A stretch of 64,000 nucleotides of DNA from Haliclystus octoradiatus (Eukaryota; Cnidaria; Staurozoa; Stauromedusae; Haliclystidae). Below the pieces are notes generated by a model, which saw only the letters and a list, made by a program, of their open reading frames with translations, was not told where the DNA came from and ran no database searches. The position numbers and the translations under genes are program-made. Positions within the stretch are counted from its first letter, which is position 1. Each line of letters starts with the position of its first letter. Location: contig OU744450.1 of NCBI GenBank assembly GCA_916610825.1, forward strand, positions 25,318,850 through 25,382,849, in the 5' to 3' direction. Of this stretch, positions 47,701 through 57,918 are shown piece by piece.

Positions 47701-50700
47701 TGAACTGCTTTCACAGGGGATACTGAACTGATTAATCACATGTTCATGAACTATTTATGAAAATTTCCCGTTAAACATTCAGGAAGGATGGGTCATTTGT
47801 CGTTGTTGTACCTGTGAAAACAGTTCAGCAGTTCATGAACGTTAAATGGCCTCAAATTTTTATGAGCTGTTCATGAACTGTACATGAGAGTTCATAAACT
47901 GTTCATGAACAGTTCATGAACAATTTATGAACAGTTCATGAAAATTGGGCTCATTTGACGTTCATGAACAGTTCATGAACTGTCTATGAACTGTTCATGA
48001 TTTCCCGAACTGTTTTTCGCTGGGGTGTACACAGTCGTTATTTGTAGATCATAAAAGTAAATGTGAATTACCTGATGTGCATCAGATTAGCATCCATACT
48101 CCATGGACTTTTCGGTGTAACAGGTAGAGGGATGTTATTTTTCTAAATAAAGATAAAATCACCATCTATACTATTCGTTAGCGGGACCCCTGCGAAAATA
48201 ATTCAGGGGTTCATGAACAGTTCATGAACGTTAAATGGCCTTAAAACTTCATGAAGTGTTCATGAACTGTTCATGAACTGTCCATGAAGTGTCTATGAGG
48301 GTTCATGAACTGTTTATGAACAGTTCATGAACAGTTCATGAAGAGCTTAGGAAAATTAGAGCCATTTAACGTTTATGAACTGTTCATGAACTGTTCATGA
48401 ACTCCTGAACTGTTTTTCACAGGGGGACTCAAGGCACAATGTCTGCTGAGCTACGACATCAGAAAGGTTTGGCAGGACAAAACACGTGTCAGACATGCCT
48501 CATTAATCAAAATGGAATCAATTGTATAAATTGTTATAAAAGAACATTCCTGTTGAGAGTCCAATCTATATTTAGTGTCCAATCTATGCAGGGCAGTTAA
48601 AATGCCTGTACAACATTTTAAACATTTCATGAAATGTTGAATGATCCACGAACTCACACAAATTTTATGCTCAGTTCAAACTCCTCATGAAAAAGGTTAT
48701 ACAATGAATTTCAAATCCGTTTCAATTTCAAGAATAAAATGAATTTGCATTTCAAGTCCATACCAGCAAAAAAACGTACAGAGTTCATAACTTTTTCATG
48801 AACTATTCATGAACCTCCTGAATTGTATAAAAATAGTTAATGAACTTTACAAACATTCATGAACTGTTGATCGACACCTTATAAACATTTCATGAACAGT
48901 TTGTGAAAATTGGATTATTTACGTTCATGAACTGTTCATCGACACCTTATAAACAGTTCATGAACAGTTTGTGAAAATTGCATTATTTACGTTCATGAAC
49001 TGTTCATCGACACCTTATAAACAGTTCATGAAGTTCATGAACTGTTTACACAGGGGAAGACCACACATGTTTGTCTGAACTCTTTGACTCCATAATATTA
49101 GTATTTACCACTCTATCAAATGACATAGAACACTATCTCACTTGCTACTAGAGCAAAGTATTATTAAATACACTTGCCTCCTCTGTGAAAACAGTTGCAT
49201 GGACATTAATGGGTTAATTTTATTGAACAAAGGACATTTACTGCTCATGAATCATTCACGAAGTTCATGAATAGTTCATGAAGTTCATGAACACTTAATA
49301 AAGCCATTACATACAAGTTTAAATCGCAGCTATCGAAGGTGTTTGTTAATTGTGGATTTATTCTCTACCTCTGCATATTCAAACAAATCCTTTCTTCCTT
49401 GAAATCTTTCATAGAACTCTGGCATCTTCCAAGGTGCCACAACCTGAAGAATAAAAATAATTGCATGTTTAGTTATATTGCTTGTTTTCCCCTCCTGTGC
49501 TGGCTAAGATCTATAATGTGAAGTCTACTAGTCGACTGCGGTACAACAATTCAGTGTTACATTAATAAGATGTCTTGATGCTTCCCCTGCGAGAAAAATT
49601 TCATGAACTGTTCATGAACTGTTCATGAACTGTTCATGAACAAACAAAAAAATGTTCTTGAATTGTTCATGAACTGTGCATGAGCTGTTCATGAAATCAT
49701 GGATTTTTTCGCAGGGATTATGCACACACTCGTGTTTTGAATTCTTGGATGCAAGATTTGAATATTATATTTACTTGGTATATTTACGGTGTCTTTTATG
49801 TCTCCTTCACATTGACCATAGTGTTACAATAATAATAGTTTAAGAATAATTATAATTGTATGTATTTTTAAATTATTATGTACAGTAGTTTAATTGTATA
49901 TATTACCTCAACTTCTGGATAAAGAGCATAGTATGTCAACTCGAAACGAATCTGATCATTGCCCTAAAATAGAAAATCAAATTTCTATTTATAGTCTACA
50001 ACAATAGTTAATCACTGTGTAATTAATAAATAATCGAAAACAGCGACACTGCATATCAATGTAAACATATTTCATATATTTCGGGGTATGTACGCCTTGA
50101 TTGTCAATGGACAGCGATGTGCCTCAGCTACTCATGATGAAATTTTCTCTATGATAACCGACAAGTTCATCCACCATCGAAATATAGTACAGCTTGGATG
50201 CTAACAAAGTTCAAGGCTAACTTGAAGTTAAGGGGATTTGAACCACAGTCGATCAAATCTGGTTTACAGACGCTCAGGCATATGCGCTAATCCTCTTAAT
50301 TTACTTTGCATCTCCCTCAACACCCTGCTCGCCCATCTTGCAAGTAGTACTTTGTGGGGCAACGCCTTCATATTTTCATTCAATTATCCTCTATGTACAA
50401 TTGTACACTCACCTTGCCAGTAGCTCCATGAGAAACATATTTTGCATTTTCTTTCTTGGCAATCTCAACTTGCTTCCGTGCAATACATGGTCTTGCAATT
50501 GCTAATTTAAGAAAAACAAATCTTGAGATTAGTAAAAATCTCAGGAACTTATCATGAGCTATTTATATTCATCAACTCACAAATGCTTCACAAACAGTTT
50601 CATGAACATTAAATGGCCCCAAATTTTCATGAACTGTTAATCGACTGTCCACGAGTGCTCATGAACTGTTCATGAACATTTCATGAACAGTACATGAAAT

Positions 50701-53578
50701 TTGGGGGCATTTAACTTTCATGAACTGTTCATGAATTCCTGAACTGTTTTTCGCAGGGGCAGTCCTTTTTAATCAGTTTTGGATAAATGCAATACAAATT
50801 GATGAACATTTTAAATTGTACTTGAGCGTGTTATACTGTATACTAAAACTATTTTTGTGATGTTTGCAGCCTGCAACAGGTCAATGGTGCATAATGCCTC
50901 TTGTCAAATATACCCCGGTGAAAACAGTTCTGAACTGAAATGTTTCATGAAAAAGTCAATAAAATCGGTCATTTAATGCTCAAGAGCTGTTCATGAACTG
51001 TTGATAAGGTGAAATTCATGAACTCAAAAAATTTTCTCGCAGGGAACAGACCGATGATCCCATGTAATGCATACAACGTACGTACCTGTGCCAAGAAGAT
51101 AACGATCCTCGTAAATAGCATTTGCTTGAACAGATGGAAAAATGAACTCCTTCACAAATTCATCTTTCAAATCTTCGATGTAAATCTGCAAAACAAAAAA
51201 AACAGTTAATCATGTATACCGGTATATAGCAACCACCTAGAAGATCTAAGCCAAATTGACCACTATATGCAGGTGGTCTCTCAATACAGGGTTGGTCCAA
51301 CATAATGATGGAAGTTGTAACTATATAGATCATAGGTGGTCACTATAACAGGGTGAACAATATTGCATATTTTTAGTTTTATGCATCAAAGGATAGGCTC
51401 CTTTCTTTGAGAGATCCCGCAATGATGTAAAGATGTACTTGTTTTTTATAATGTTGATTTACATTGAACGGGTCAAAACGACAACGAGAGGACATAGGAA
51501 AAGGGGTACACAGAGGTGTGAGTTGATGTGATGTGATACATTTTGCCATTGTGACAGGTAAATAAACATAGAAACATGTAATGCCTCATACACCTATAAA
51601 AACGGAGGGGTGACCATTTCCCATTTGATAGGACAACTCACCTTTTTGGCACCCAGTTTTGTTGCCTTTTCTCGTGCGGCAGCAAAATCTTCCTCCTGTC
51701 CTATATCAGCCTGGAAACAAAGTACAATGAAACCTGTATATAACGGCCAGCTAAGAGAGGTAGATAAATTGACCACTATAGACAGGTGGCCTTTATATAC
51801 AGGTTTGATTCAATAGAAAATACTATTTTAGACATTGAAAGAGTGACCACTATAGACAGGTGGTCGCTGTATAGAGGTGACCATTATAACAGGTTTGACT
51901 GTAAATAAATTAATAGATGGTTGTCAAAAAGTTTTGTTGGTTATTGTTATATGTGTAAGCTATGTTAATTATGATGAGACGAGACTAATATCCGACAAGC
52001 TGTAAAGGGTAGAGGGGATAAGATACTTCAGAAATCTTTCTTCGAATAGTTCATATTTCAAACCAAAAATATAAAATAAATTAAGCTAATGTTACATACA
52101 TCAAAATTAAATTAAGTTCTGCAAGAATTGAAATAATTTTCATATCATCATCATGGATATTTTCAAACATGTCATATACTTTACAGACACTACTGGCTAT
52201 TCCATGTAATATCAAGCTCGATTTATCATATTCCAACCACTCCTTATAAACTAGGCCTTGATAGAATATACTAGATTATGGTACTTGATTTCATTGTTAA
52301 TTGTGTTGGTTATATATTTGCAGTGTATGCTTATATGATATATATTTCTGAATTTGTATTTTATTTTTCCAAAATTGTTTTAACAAGGAATTGACAACAA
52401 AATAGTACCAAAAATGTTTCAAAAATGAAAGTCACGTCAGTTTCAAAATCAATTAGAAATTAAGCTGGGATTTTTAATCGGGTCACTGTAGGACATTTCC
52501 TTTAGATATAAAACCTCTAACTAACTATCCAAGCGTAGTAAAACTATAGAATATATATATATAAACACGCTCACAAAGCATCGAGTAAAGCCTGAGTAAA
52601 AGTTTGTAGTTTACCCACTGTGTCTCTTTGAATTATAGTAGGCGTTACTTCAATTAAAACAGCTTCTATTTCGTTATCCATCGTTAGGATTAAAATACAT
52701 TTACAAAGAAAAACTTAACAAATAGAAGATTACAACTATCATATTCTGTAGCTACAATATTTAGAACATGTTATTTTTAATTTGTGAATTTGCCAGCTGG
52801 GAAACATTTTCCCACGAATTTAATCTGCTTTTATTGAAAAATAGAAAATTCTAAAACAAATAGTGAAAAGTGGACGATAAAATTTTCAATTCAAAAAATA
52901 TAACAATTCACAAAACGCCCGTTTATAACTTGTGTCAAAATATATACATTTCATGCTTTGTTACTTTCCGCACGTGTCGACTGCTCAGTTATAACAAACA
53001 AACTATTTCACTACTGAACGAAATCATTTTAATCTATTTAATCATGATTTAATTTACTGATGATATGATCTGATTTGTTGAATATTTAAACTATTAAATG
53101 CTTGATGTTCATTTTGCTTTTATTGAAAAAATCATTCTTTGTTACACGATAAATTGAAAACATAAAATTAAATTATTAATCATTCACAAAGAGCCAAAAC
53201 ATTAAATGACCCCAGACCACCAGCTAGACAGACAATCTCTTCACACTGTATGAAAAACTGGACAAGAAAGTAAAGCTTATTGAAAATTCAGAAAACATAT
53301 AAATTTCAAGCAAATCATCCCGTTACTATATTTATGGTGTATCTAATTGGTAAGCCGATAGAAGAAAATACAAACTTTTAAACAGTATAATGTAAGATAA
53401 TTTTAGAGTCTGACATAGGAGTGGCACAATAATATAAATAATTGCAAATAGTCGATACAAATATACTTACAAGATAACAGACGACATCGTATCCTTGTTC
53501 AATCAGCCAAACCAGTATACAAGATGTATCCAAACCACCGCTGTAGGCTAAAACTACTGTTTTTCGTTCTTCAGACAT
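38756..53578 (-). CDS. ASS1: Argininosuccinate synthase, complete 19-exon gene
   Basis: Exons (5' to 3'): 53578-53471, 51710-51642, 51185-51086, 50501-50413, 49963-49907, 49443-49369, 48142-48072, 47391-47361, 46505-46446, 45198-45168, 44767-44683, 43393-43329, 42195-42122, 41484-41427, 41332-41299, 40541-40475, 40195-40140, 39958-39893, 38798-38756. They sum to 1,239 nt, 412 aa, the human ASS1 length, with every phase matching. The cytosolic urea/arginine-cycle enzyme joins citrulline and aspartate using ATP. The N-terminal PP-loop is AYSGGLDTS (11-19); further matches are [62 protein letters not shown] and WYSPECEFV. No defect is seen, so it should be functional. The introns are packed with GTTCATGAAC and other repeats. 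The start is the only Met before the PP-loop. Confidence 0.97.
38960..39290. mobile_element. Interspersed repeat with GGGGTAACTCCC end, copy B
   Basis: Matches 17625-17945 over most of its length. It ends in a poly-C tract of 13 (about 39274-39286) followed by GGGTCATC. In the last intron of ASS1, opposite to the gene. Confidence 0.75.
40915..41185. mobile_element. CCCGGGGGATAACTTCC element
   Basis: Inverted termini GCCCGGGGGATAACTTCCAT and ATGGAAGTTACCCCCCC...CCGGGGG. Body words match 33395-33615 (GGCAGAATGACC, CATTGCGCTTCGATGGGGT). In the ASS1 intron between exons at 40475 and 41299. Confidence 0.7.
42240..42375. repeat. GGCCAC-family fragment
   Basis: Starts CATACAGTCAAACTCGTCATAGCGACCACTCC and contains AGCGACCACTC, as in the TIRs at 4618 and 45500. 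The right end is missing. Confidence 0.5.
42661..42815. repeat. 155-bp near-perfect hairpin
   Basis: The left arm 42661-42732 and the right arm 42742-42815 are almost exact complements: TTAGAAACGAGACGTTTTCT, CCGTTACTCAGAGTTTCGCA, and CTCCTCAGA-GGTTTTATT against their inverses. The loop is about 10 bases. Lies in an ASS1 intron between exons 13 and 12. Confidence 0.9.
43489..44640. repeat. GTTCATGAAC minisatellite with higher-order structure
   Basis: About 1.15 kb of tandem units in ASS1 intron 11. The basic unit is exactly 60 bp where well preserved (43981, 44041, 44101): TATGAACTGTCCATGAAATG, TATGTGAGTTCATGAACTGT, TCATGAAACACCAATGACTT. Different unit types are ordered into a higher-order repeat of about 206 bp, marked by CCTGTGAGTTCATGAACTAT-TTAAAAG at about 43860, 44120, 44328 and 44531, with one extra 60-bp unit in the first interval. 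Confidence 0.92.
45202..45415. mobile_element. GTTCATGAAC element plus duplicated flank, copy 1
   Basis: Begins CATCCCTGCGAGAAACAA and carries palindromic GTTCATGAAC words to about 45415. The 40 bp before it (AACAAATAAACCTCA-AATAAATAAATTAG) also match 46740-46780, so flank and element were copied together. Confidence 0.75.
45500..46369. mobile_element. 870-bp GGCCAC-type element, copy B
   Basis: Inverted ends TACAGTCAAATCTGCTATAA-CGGCCAC and its inverse at 46343-46369. Additional AACGGCCACTC words lie next to both ends. The interior is AT-rich with no transposase frame. Longest member of the family here, in an ASS1 intron between exons 10 and 9. Confidence 0.8.
46732..46885. mobile_element. 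GTTCATGAAC element, copy 2 of duplicated flank
   Basis: Matches 45202-45372 (AGCATCCCTGCGAGAAACAA, CAAATTTTCATGAGCTGTTC, ATTGGGGCCCTTTATCGTCC) and then stops abruptly at about 46882, so it is truncated. Confidence 0.75.
47640..48025. mobile_element. GTTCATGAAC elements in ASS1 intron 7
   Basis: A degraded copy lies at about 47640-47790. A fuller one lies at 47812-48025: CCTGTGAAAACAGTTCAGCA, GTTAAATGGCC, long GTTCATGAAC runs, then CGAACTGTTTTTCGCTGGGG. It ends 47 bp below the exon at 48072. Confidence 0.75.
48186..48426. mobile_element. GTTCATGAAC element, full-length reference copy
   Basis: Runs from CCCCTGCGAAAATAATTCAG to GAACTGTTTTTCACAGGGG. Internal inverted phrases are GTTCATGAACGTTAAATGGCC and AGCCATTTAACGTTTATGAAC. 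About 241 bp. This copy best shows the palindromic layout of the family. Confidence 0.8.
48780..49290. repeat. GTTCATGAAC tracts, including tandem 63-67-bp units
   Basis: At 48862-49045 a unit containing TTCATGAACTGTTCATCGAC, ACCTTATAAACAGTTCATGA and GTTTGTGAAAATTG recurs about three times. A further tract at 49190-49290 ends near the exon at 49369. Confidence 0.75.
49583..49722. mobile_element. Short GTTCATGAAC element with exact ends
   Basis: CCCCTGCGAGAAAAATTTCA at the left and ATGGATTTTTTCGCAGGGAT at the right are clean inverted termini about 135 bp apart. The interior is almost entirely TGTTCATGAAC units. Smallest complete copy. Confidence 0.8.
50040..50302 (-). mobile_element. tRNA-derived SINE, copy 3
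   Basis: Order as in copy 1: GCGACACTGCATATCAATGT, CCTTGATTGTCAATGGACAGCGATG, then GGGGATTTGAACCACAGTCG (B-box complement) and GCTAATCCTC (A-box complement). In the ASS1 intron between exons 5 and 4, in the same orientation as the gene. Confidence 0.75.
50560..51048. mobile_element. Two GTTCATGAAC elements in ASS1 intron 3
   Basis: One element ends CTGAACTGTTTTTCGCAGGGG at about 50760 and carries AACATTAAATGGCC and GGGGGCATTTAAC. The second runs from CCCCGGTGAAAACAGTTC (about 50911) to AAATTTTCTCGCAGGGA (about 51045). Confidence 0.75.
51727..51903. mobile_element. GGCCAC-type short element, copy C
   Basis: Left AAACCTGTATATAACGGCCA and right ATTATAACAGGTTTGACTGTA are inverted. The middle repeats GACCACTATAGACAGGTGG twice. 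It starts 17 bp upstream of ASS1 exon 2. Confidence 0.7.
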
Positions 53579-53990
53579 ATTGTAAAACTTTTCAAAACTA
53601 AAGTTTTGACAGACACTTCAATTTCAAAAACTGCACACAAAAATGTAACTGATTTTTGTCCGACTGCTTTCTCTATGGATATTAAAATGTGTTCAAATCA
53701 AAAGAGTTAACAAAGAAATATTTTATTTTATCTTTATCTTGCCAAGGCAGATAACAATAGGTAAGTCCACATGTGTGCGGATAGCATATCACGCAGCTTG
53801 CGAAATCGTCGGTAAATTTTAATGATTTGTATTTTCATGGAATTTTGAATAATTAAAATATTTCTATGAGTATTAATAATTTTTGAATGCAAACTACCCA
53901 GCGTTATTCTTCTGTCTAAGGTCTATTCAAACGAATACGAAAGAGAAAGAGGAACTTTTTTATTGTTTGGGGCTAGAGAGACAGACAACA
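53579..53990. promoter_or_regulatory. Putative ASS1 promoter, possibly bidirectional
   Basis: 412 bp between the ASS1 start codon (-) and a candidate plus-strand first exon. I see no clear TATA or other core motif; the assignment rests on position only. Confidence 0.3.
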
Positions 53991-54041
53991 ATGGCTTATA
54001 ACTCAACCTTTATAAAGACTTATGAAAGAGTTTTAAAACCC
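53991..54041 (+). CDS. Possible first coding exon of an unknown divergent gene
   Basis: ATG at 53991 in context CAACAATGG, open for 17 codons (MAYNSTFIKTYERVLKP) to a strong donor GTATGT at 54042. Without splicing the frame runs on to 54149. I could not find the next exon in the following 3.5 kb and do not recognise the peptide. Confidence 0.25.
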
Positions 54042-54987
54042 GTATGTATCACACCTGTCGGCCATCAATTCCTAGCATTTCTCCAAATCTACTTGGTAAA
54101 TTTCAAGGATAATCCTATGAAAAGGATTGTTCGAGCCGTTTTAGGTTGAATCGTCGAAAGTTTTGTTTCCGTTTTAGGTTATTATTTTTATAGCGAAACA
54201 AAACCGGAAACAAAGCACATATTTCTCCGTATAGGCAGAACTCTTTTGCGACTTCCTGGTTTCTCAAGTCCCGACCAAAAGATAGCATTTGAATTTTATT
54301 CAAACAGTTGCTAATAAAATTCGTTAACTTTGTGTTTCACCACCTGTCTTACAATTAGTTTCAATCATTTTCGCAAATTTGTATAATGAGTCCAATGATT
54401 TATTGAATAAATGTCTGACCTCCATCATTCAGTATAATGTCCCCGCGGTCTACCAACCTCATTCAAGTGGAGATGGGTCAGGTCACCTTCATCGTACTGT
54501 TGGGTTGTAGTAATAAACTAATTCGGTAATGTCATAAACAAAATTACAAGACTATATAGTTCATGTTAAGGGTCGTGGCTAGATCAAGAGCAACTTATGG
54601 ACATTTTATGACTTTTTATCGCTGTTTTTATTTATATTAAATTCTGTTTCTAACCGATATTCAAAAAAAAATTCCATTTGGTACCTTGGTACATTTACTT
54701 CAAATCTACGGTGTAATATATAAAAAATAAAAAGTTATTCAACTTTTAAACTGGACTTGGTGATAATTGTTTCCATCTGACTAATATTTGTTTCAATAAC
54801 ATTTATATTTTTCACTTTGTCCATAGTAGATTTTTAGTAAATATGCAAAAGTACCAGTTGCAAAAGAATTTTGAAAATCGCTTGAAATTAGAATTTAATT
54901 GAATACAAATAAAAGCATTGGTAAGAAGTCTTTGAATTGTTTGTCTTACTCAAGAGGACTGACTGAAAAATATTTAAAACAGGAATT

Positions 54988-55138
54988 AATATAATATATA
55001 CAATAAGAAGTCAAAAATCAGACAATCATGCCAAGGCGATCATCAGGCAATCTATTCAATCCTGATGATGGCCTTGGCGTGAAACTTTGAGTAGCAAACA
55101 TGATTGTCTGATTTTTGACTTCATATTTTATATATTAT
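54988..55138. repeat. 150-bp foldback with nested arms
   Basis: Outer arms AAGTCAAAAATCAGACAATC(ATG) at 55009-55030 and their inverse at 55099-55121. Inner arms CCAAGGC-ATCATCAGG and inverse at 55030-55078. It also carries GTGAAACTTTGAGTAGC, close to GCGAAACTTTGAGTAACGG in the hairpin at 42661. Confidence 0.85.
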
Positions 55139-56268
55139 TTAAAGCTCTGCTGTATATAGCATTGACCCCTACGTTCAATGGTTCAATCAGTAAGACAACT
55201 TACCGAACACATTCAAACAGGAATTATAATATTCGATGTTGGATTTACATGAATGTGAGGCATTTGCATTACTAAAATGAGGCTAATTAAGGAATGCTAT
55301 CGTATCACGCAGAATTTGTCTGTCTTGTGGTAATTAAATAGTTTTGTCATCTTACTACGTGGAATCTGTTCCTGTCTTATCAGAGTAGCAGTATTTGTGT
55401 TTCACATTAATTGGACATGATTGTTAAAGTTACCATTAATTATAAATTATTGATGTTATAGCAGGAATTTTAATTGATACCCACTGATTTAATTTTTCGC
55501 ATAGATGATTCATATTATTTGGCCTCTTGTATATAACAGCCGTCTCTAGCTCTTAGTTGACTTGGACAATATTCTGGGACGCTATAGTCGAATCAATACC
55601 TAAAGCCCTAGTCAATTGCCAATTGAATTTAGCCAAATCAAATCCTACCTATGTTGGCGAAATAAAAAGTCATTTGATCACCCTCACGATGCTAGCTTTC
55701 GTTGGGGCTTTGTGAATTTCATTTGTATTACTTTGAAGACGTTCAAAAATTTCGCAAACATCGTGAATATTCTACTCTTGACGTTGCTAGCAAAGAGTTG
55801 GCGAGTGGCAAAATGATTTCAATTTTCGCCAACATCGATGAAATTGAAGAAAATATGACTTTGTTCTCATTGATCGACAATAAGGTAAACCGACTCAGGA
55901 TTGGTGGGCTCGCTTGACTATTTGCCAAGCCTCAAAATATTACCGGTGTTGATTGAAATAAAAAAAATTAAGTCCTGCGGATGTTGGCGAAAAATGCCAA
56001 TATCAGTAGAATTCAAATTCTACCGATATGGACGAAATAATAAGTATTTTGACTTGGACTAGAACTGATCGTTGAAAAAGAATATGGCTTCAAAATTTGA
56101 CATGAGCTTCAATGGAAGCTCGTTCGGTAGCGGTTGTTTACCAGTAATTATTAGTCTCATTCAATAACGACACTCTATTCCATGCCAACACTTCGAATGA
56201 GGCTCAGTGATTACTATCTGTTCGATCACAAATCACTGCACTATTCGACTAGAATAGAATTCGATTCG

Positions 56269-56646
56269 AAGCCCTGGGCAAACGACGGCAACATTTGCCC
56301 GACTTTTAAATCCTTCGAACGTCCTTGTAGTTTAGCCACTCTTTCGATTTTGTCTGACGTGTTGCATCGTGTATTTTATTTGTCGCATCGTGTTTGATGG
56401 CCATCAAACATTTTCAAAGTCTTTCCAGGATTTTTGTTATTGAACGTCTTCGTTATTTAGCCACTTTTTCGATGTTGTTGCTTCTCAATAGCTTCTTTCA
56501 AGCTCAATCTGAGTAGTTCTAGAAAAGTCTTGAGAAAATCCTTGTCGTTTAGCCACTCCTGGAAAGACTGCTTCAAAACACGAAAAACACACGTCAGACA
56601 AAAACAGATTTGTCGCGCGAATGTTGCCGTCGTTTGCCCAGGGCTT
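56269..56646. mobile_element. 378-bp MITE with AAGCCCTGGGC ends
   Basis: AAGCCCTGGGCAAACGACGG-CAACATT is inverted at 56619-56646. A second inverted pair, TTGTCTGACGTG and CACGTCAGACAAA, lies inside. Words such as GTTTAGCCACTC recur. Non-coding. Confidence 0.8.
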
Positions 56647-57567
56647 TAAATATATATCTCTTCTCAGTAAAATTGAAAATTGTATTATCCTAGATAGCAA
56701 AAACAATAACCAAATTAATAAAATAATATCAATTTCTTTTCTTTTTTGTTCACTTATCGATCAACACGAAATATAAAATATTATCATTTATTATACATAC
56801 GAGGGAAAAAACAATTCTAAAATGTAATTTTGTTTAACAATCAATAATATATATCTATAATTAAAATCGTTTAATTTTTAAAAACAAGACAAATTGTTTC
56901 TAACAATCTAATTATTAATATACAATGTCAATTACTAATTTATTTTAATTTTGAAATATCAACAAATTCCATGCAATATATTTTCATCCAATGATTGATT
57001 GGTATATTGAACAGCATTGGAAATCAGGTACTAAAATATAAAATAGTAAAAAGTTTTAATGAAACGAACAATTGATGACCTAATATATACGTGCGAATGA
57101 GATTCACAATATTCAAGCAGCGAGTGGATAAAATATGTAGTGACGCGATACACATAAAGTTTTCATTTAATTTAATGTCAAACGAGATTTCAACATTTAG
57201 TAAATAGTATAACCACGATTCGATATAGTACGCAAAGCTGTGGCCTGACAAATGCTTATTTCTCGCTCAGACCTGTGCAGATTTTTGAGCAGTAGCAGTA
57301 TATTATATGAACCATAAAAATTCAATTTTTAAAACTACAATAAAAGTTCCTATCATTACACCTATCCGAATTTCCTTATTATTTCTTTGCTTCTTTGATA
57401 AACTCTTCTATATAAGGCGTTAATCACCATTTCATTCGATTTATCAAAATGGTGCATCGTTTGTCCATGACAACGGATCATCTGAGAATAAAAATCGCCA
57501 TGCAAGACTTTCAAATTATTTATAAGGAAAAGTAATGCAGATATATGCTCCCAAAAACTTTTCATAC

Positions 57568-57718
57568 CGGTTAAGCAATCAAACGAGTATATTTGAATTT
57601 TAGGTATTTACTTTTAGTGTCGGTTAAGCAATCAAACGAGTATATTTGAATTTTAGGTATTTACTTTTAGTGCCGGTTAAGCAATCAAACGAGTATATTT
57701 GAATTTGAGGTATTTGCA
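57568..57718. repeat. 53-bp tandem repeat, nearly 3 copies
   Basis: Unit starts CGGTTAAGCAATCAAACGAG and continues TATATTTGAATTTTAGGTAT. Copies start at 57568, 57621 and 57674 with few differences; the third decays near its end. Confidence 0.9.
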
Positions 57719-57918
57719 TCTGCAGATAACAAATCGCTTTTTCTTATGATATATTTTTGCGTACTATTATGTCAGAAGATTCATTTCATATATTCACCGC
57801 ATTCTACCCATCAACTACAAAAACTGATAATTCTAATTTACAATATGACCAAAATGATTAACCCTAATCTCAAAATATATAATTTAATAAATTACCTTAG
57901 AACAATCCATGGTGAAAA

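Larger units (their letters stand above)
54042..57567. other. Intergenic region, repeats only
   Basis: No confirmed exon. Contains the hairpin at 54988-55138, the inverted-repeat element at 56269-56646 and a minus frame at 57362-57565. That frame has a good acceptor (TTTTTATTCTCAG, about 57483-57495) and could be a terminal exon of unknown membership. Confidence 0.4.

Noticed and set aside
57362..57565. Extra terminal exon of the GoLoco gene
   Set aside because: The acceptor at about 57495 is good, but the GoLoco gene already has a clean stop at 57919 and no donor joins to this piece convincingly. The peptide has no GoLoco motif.
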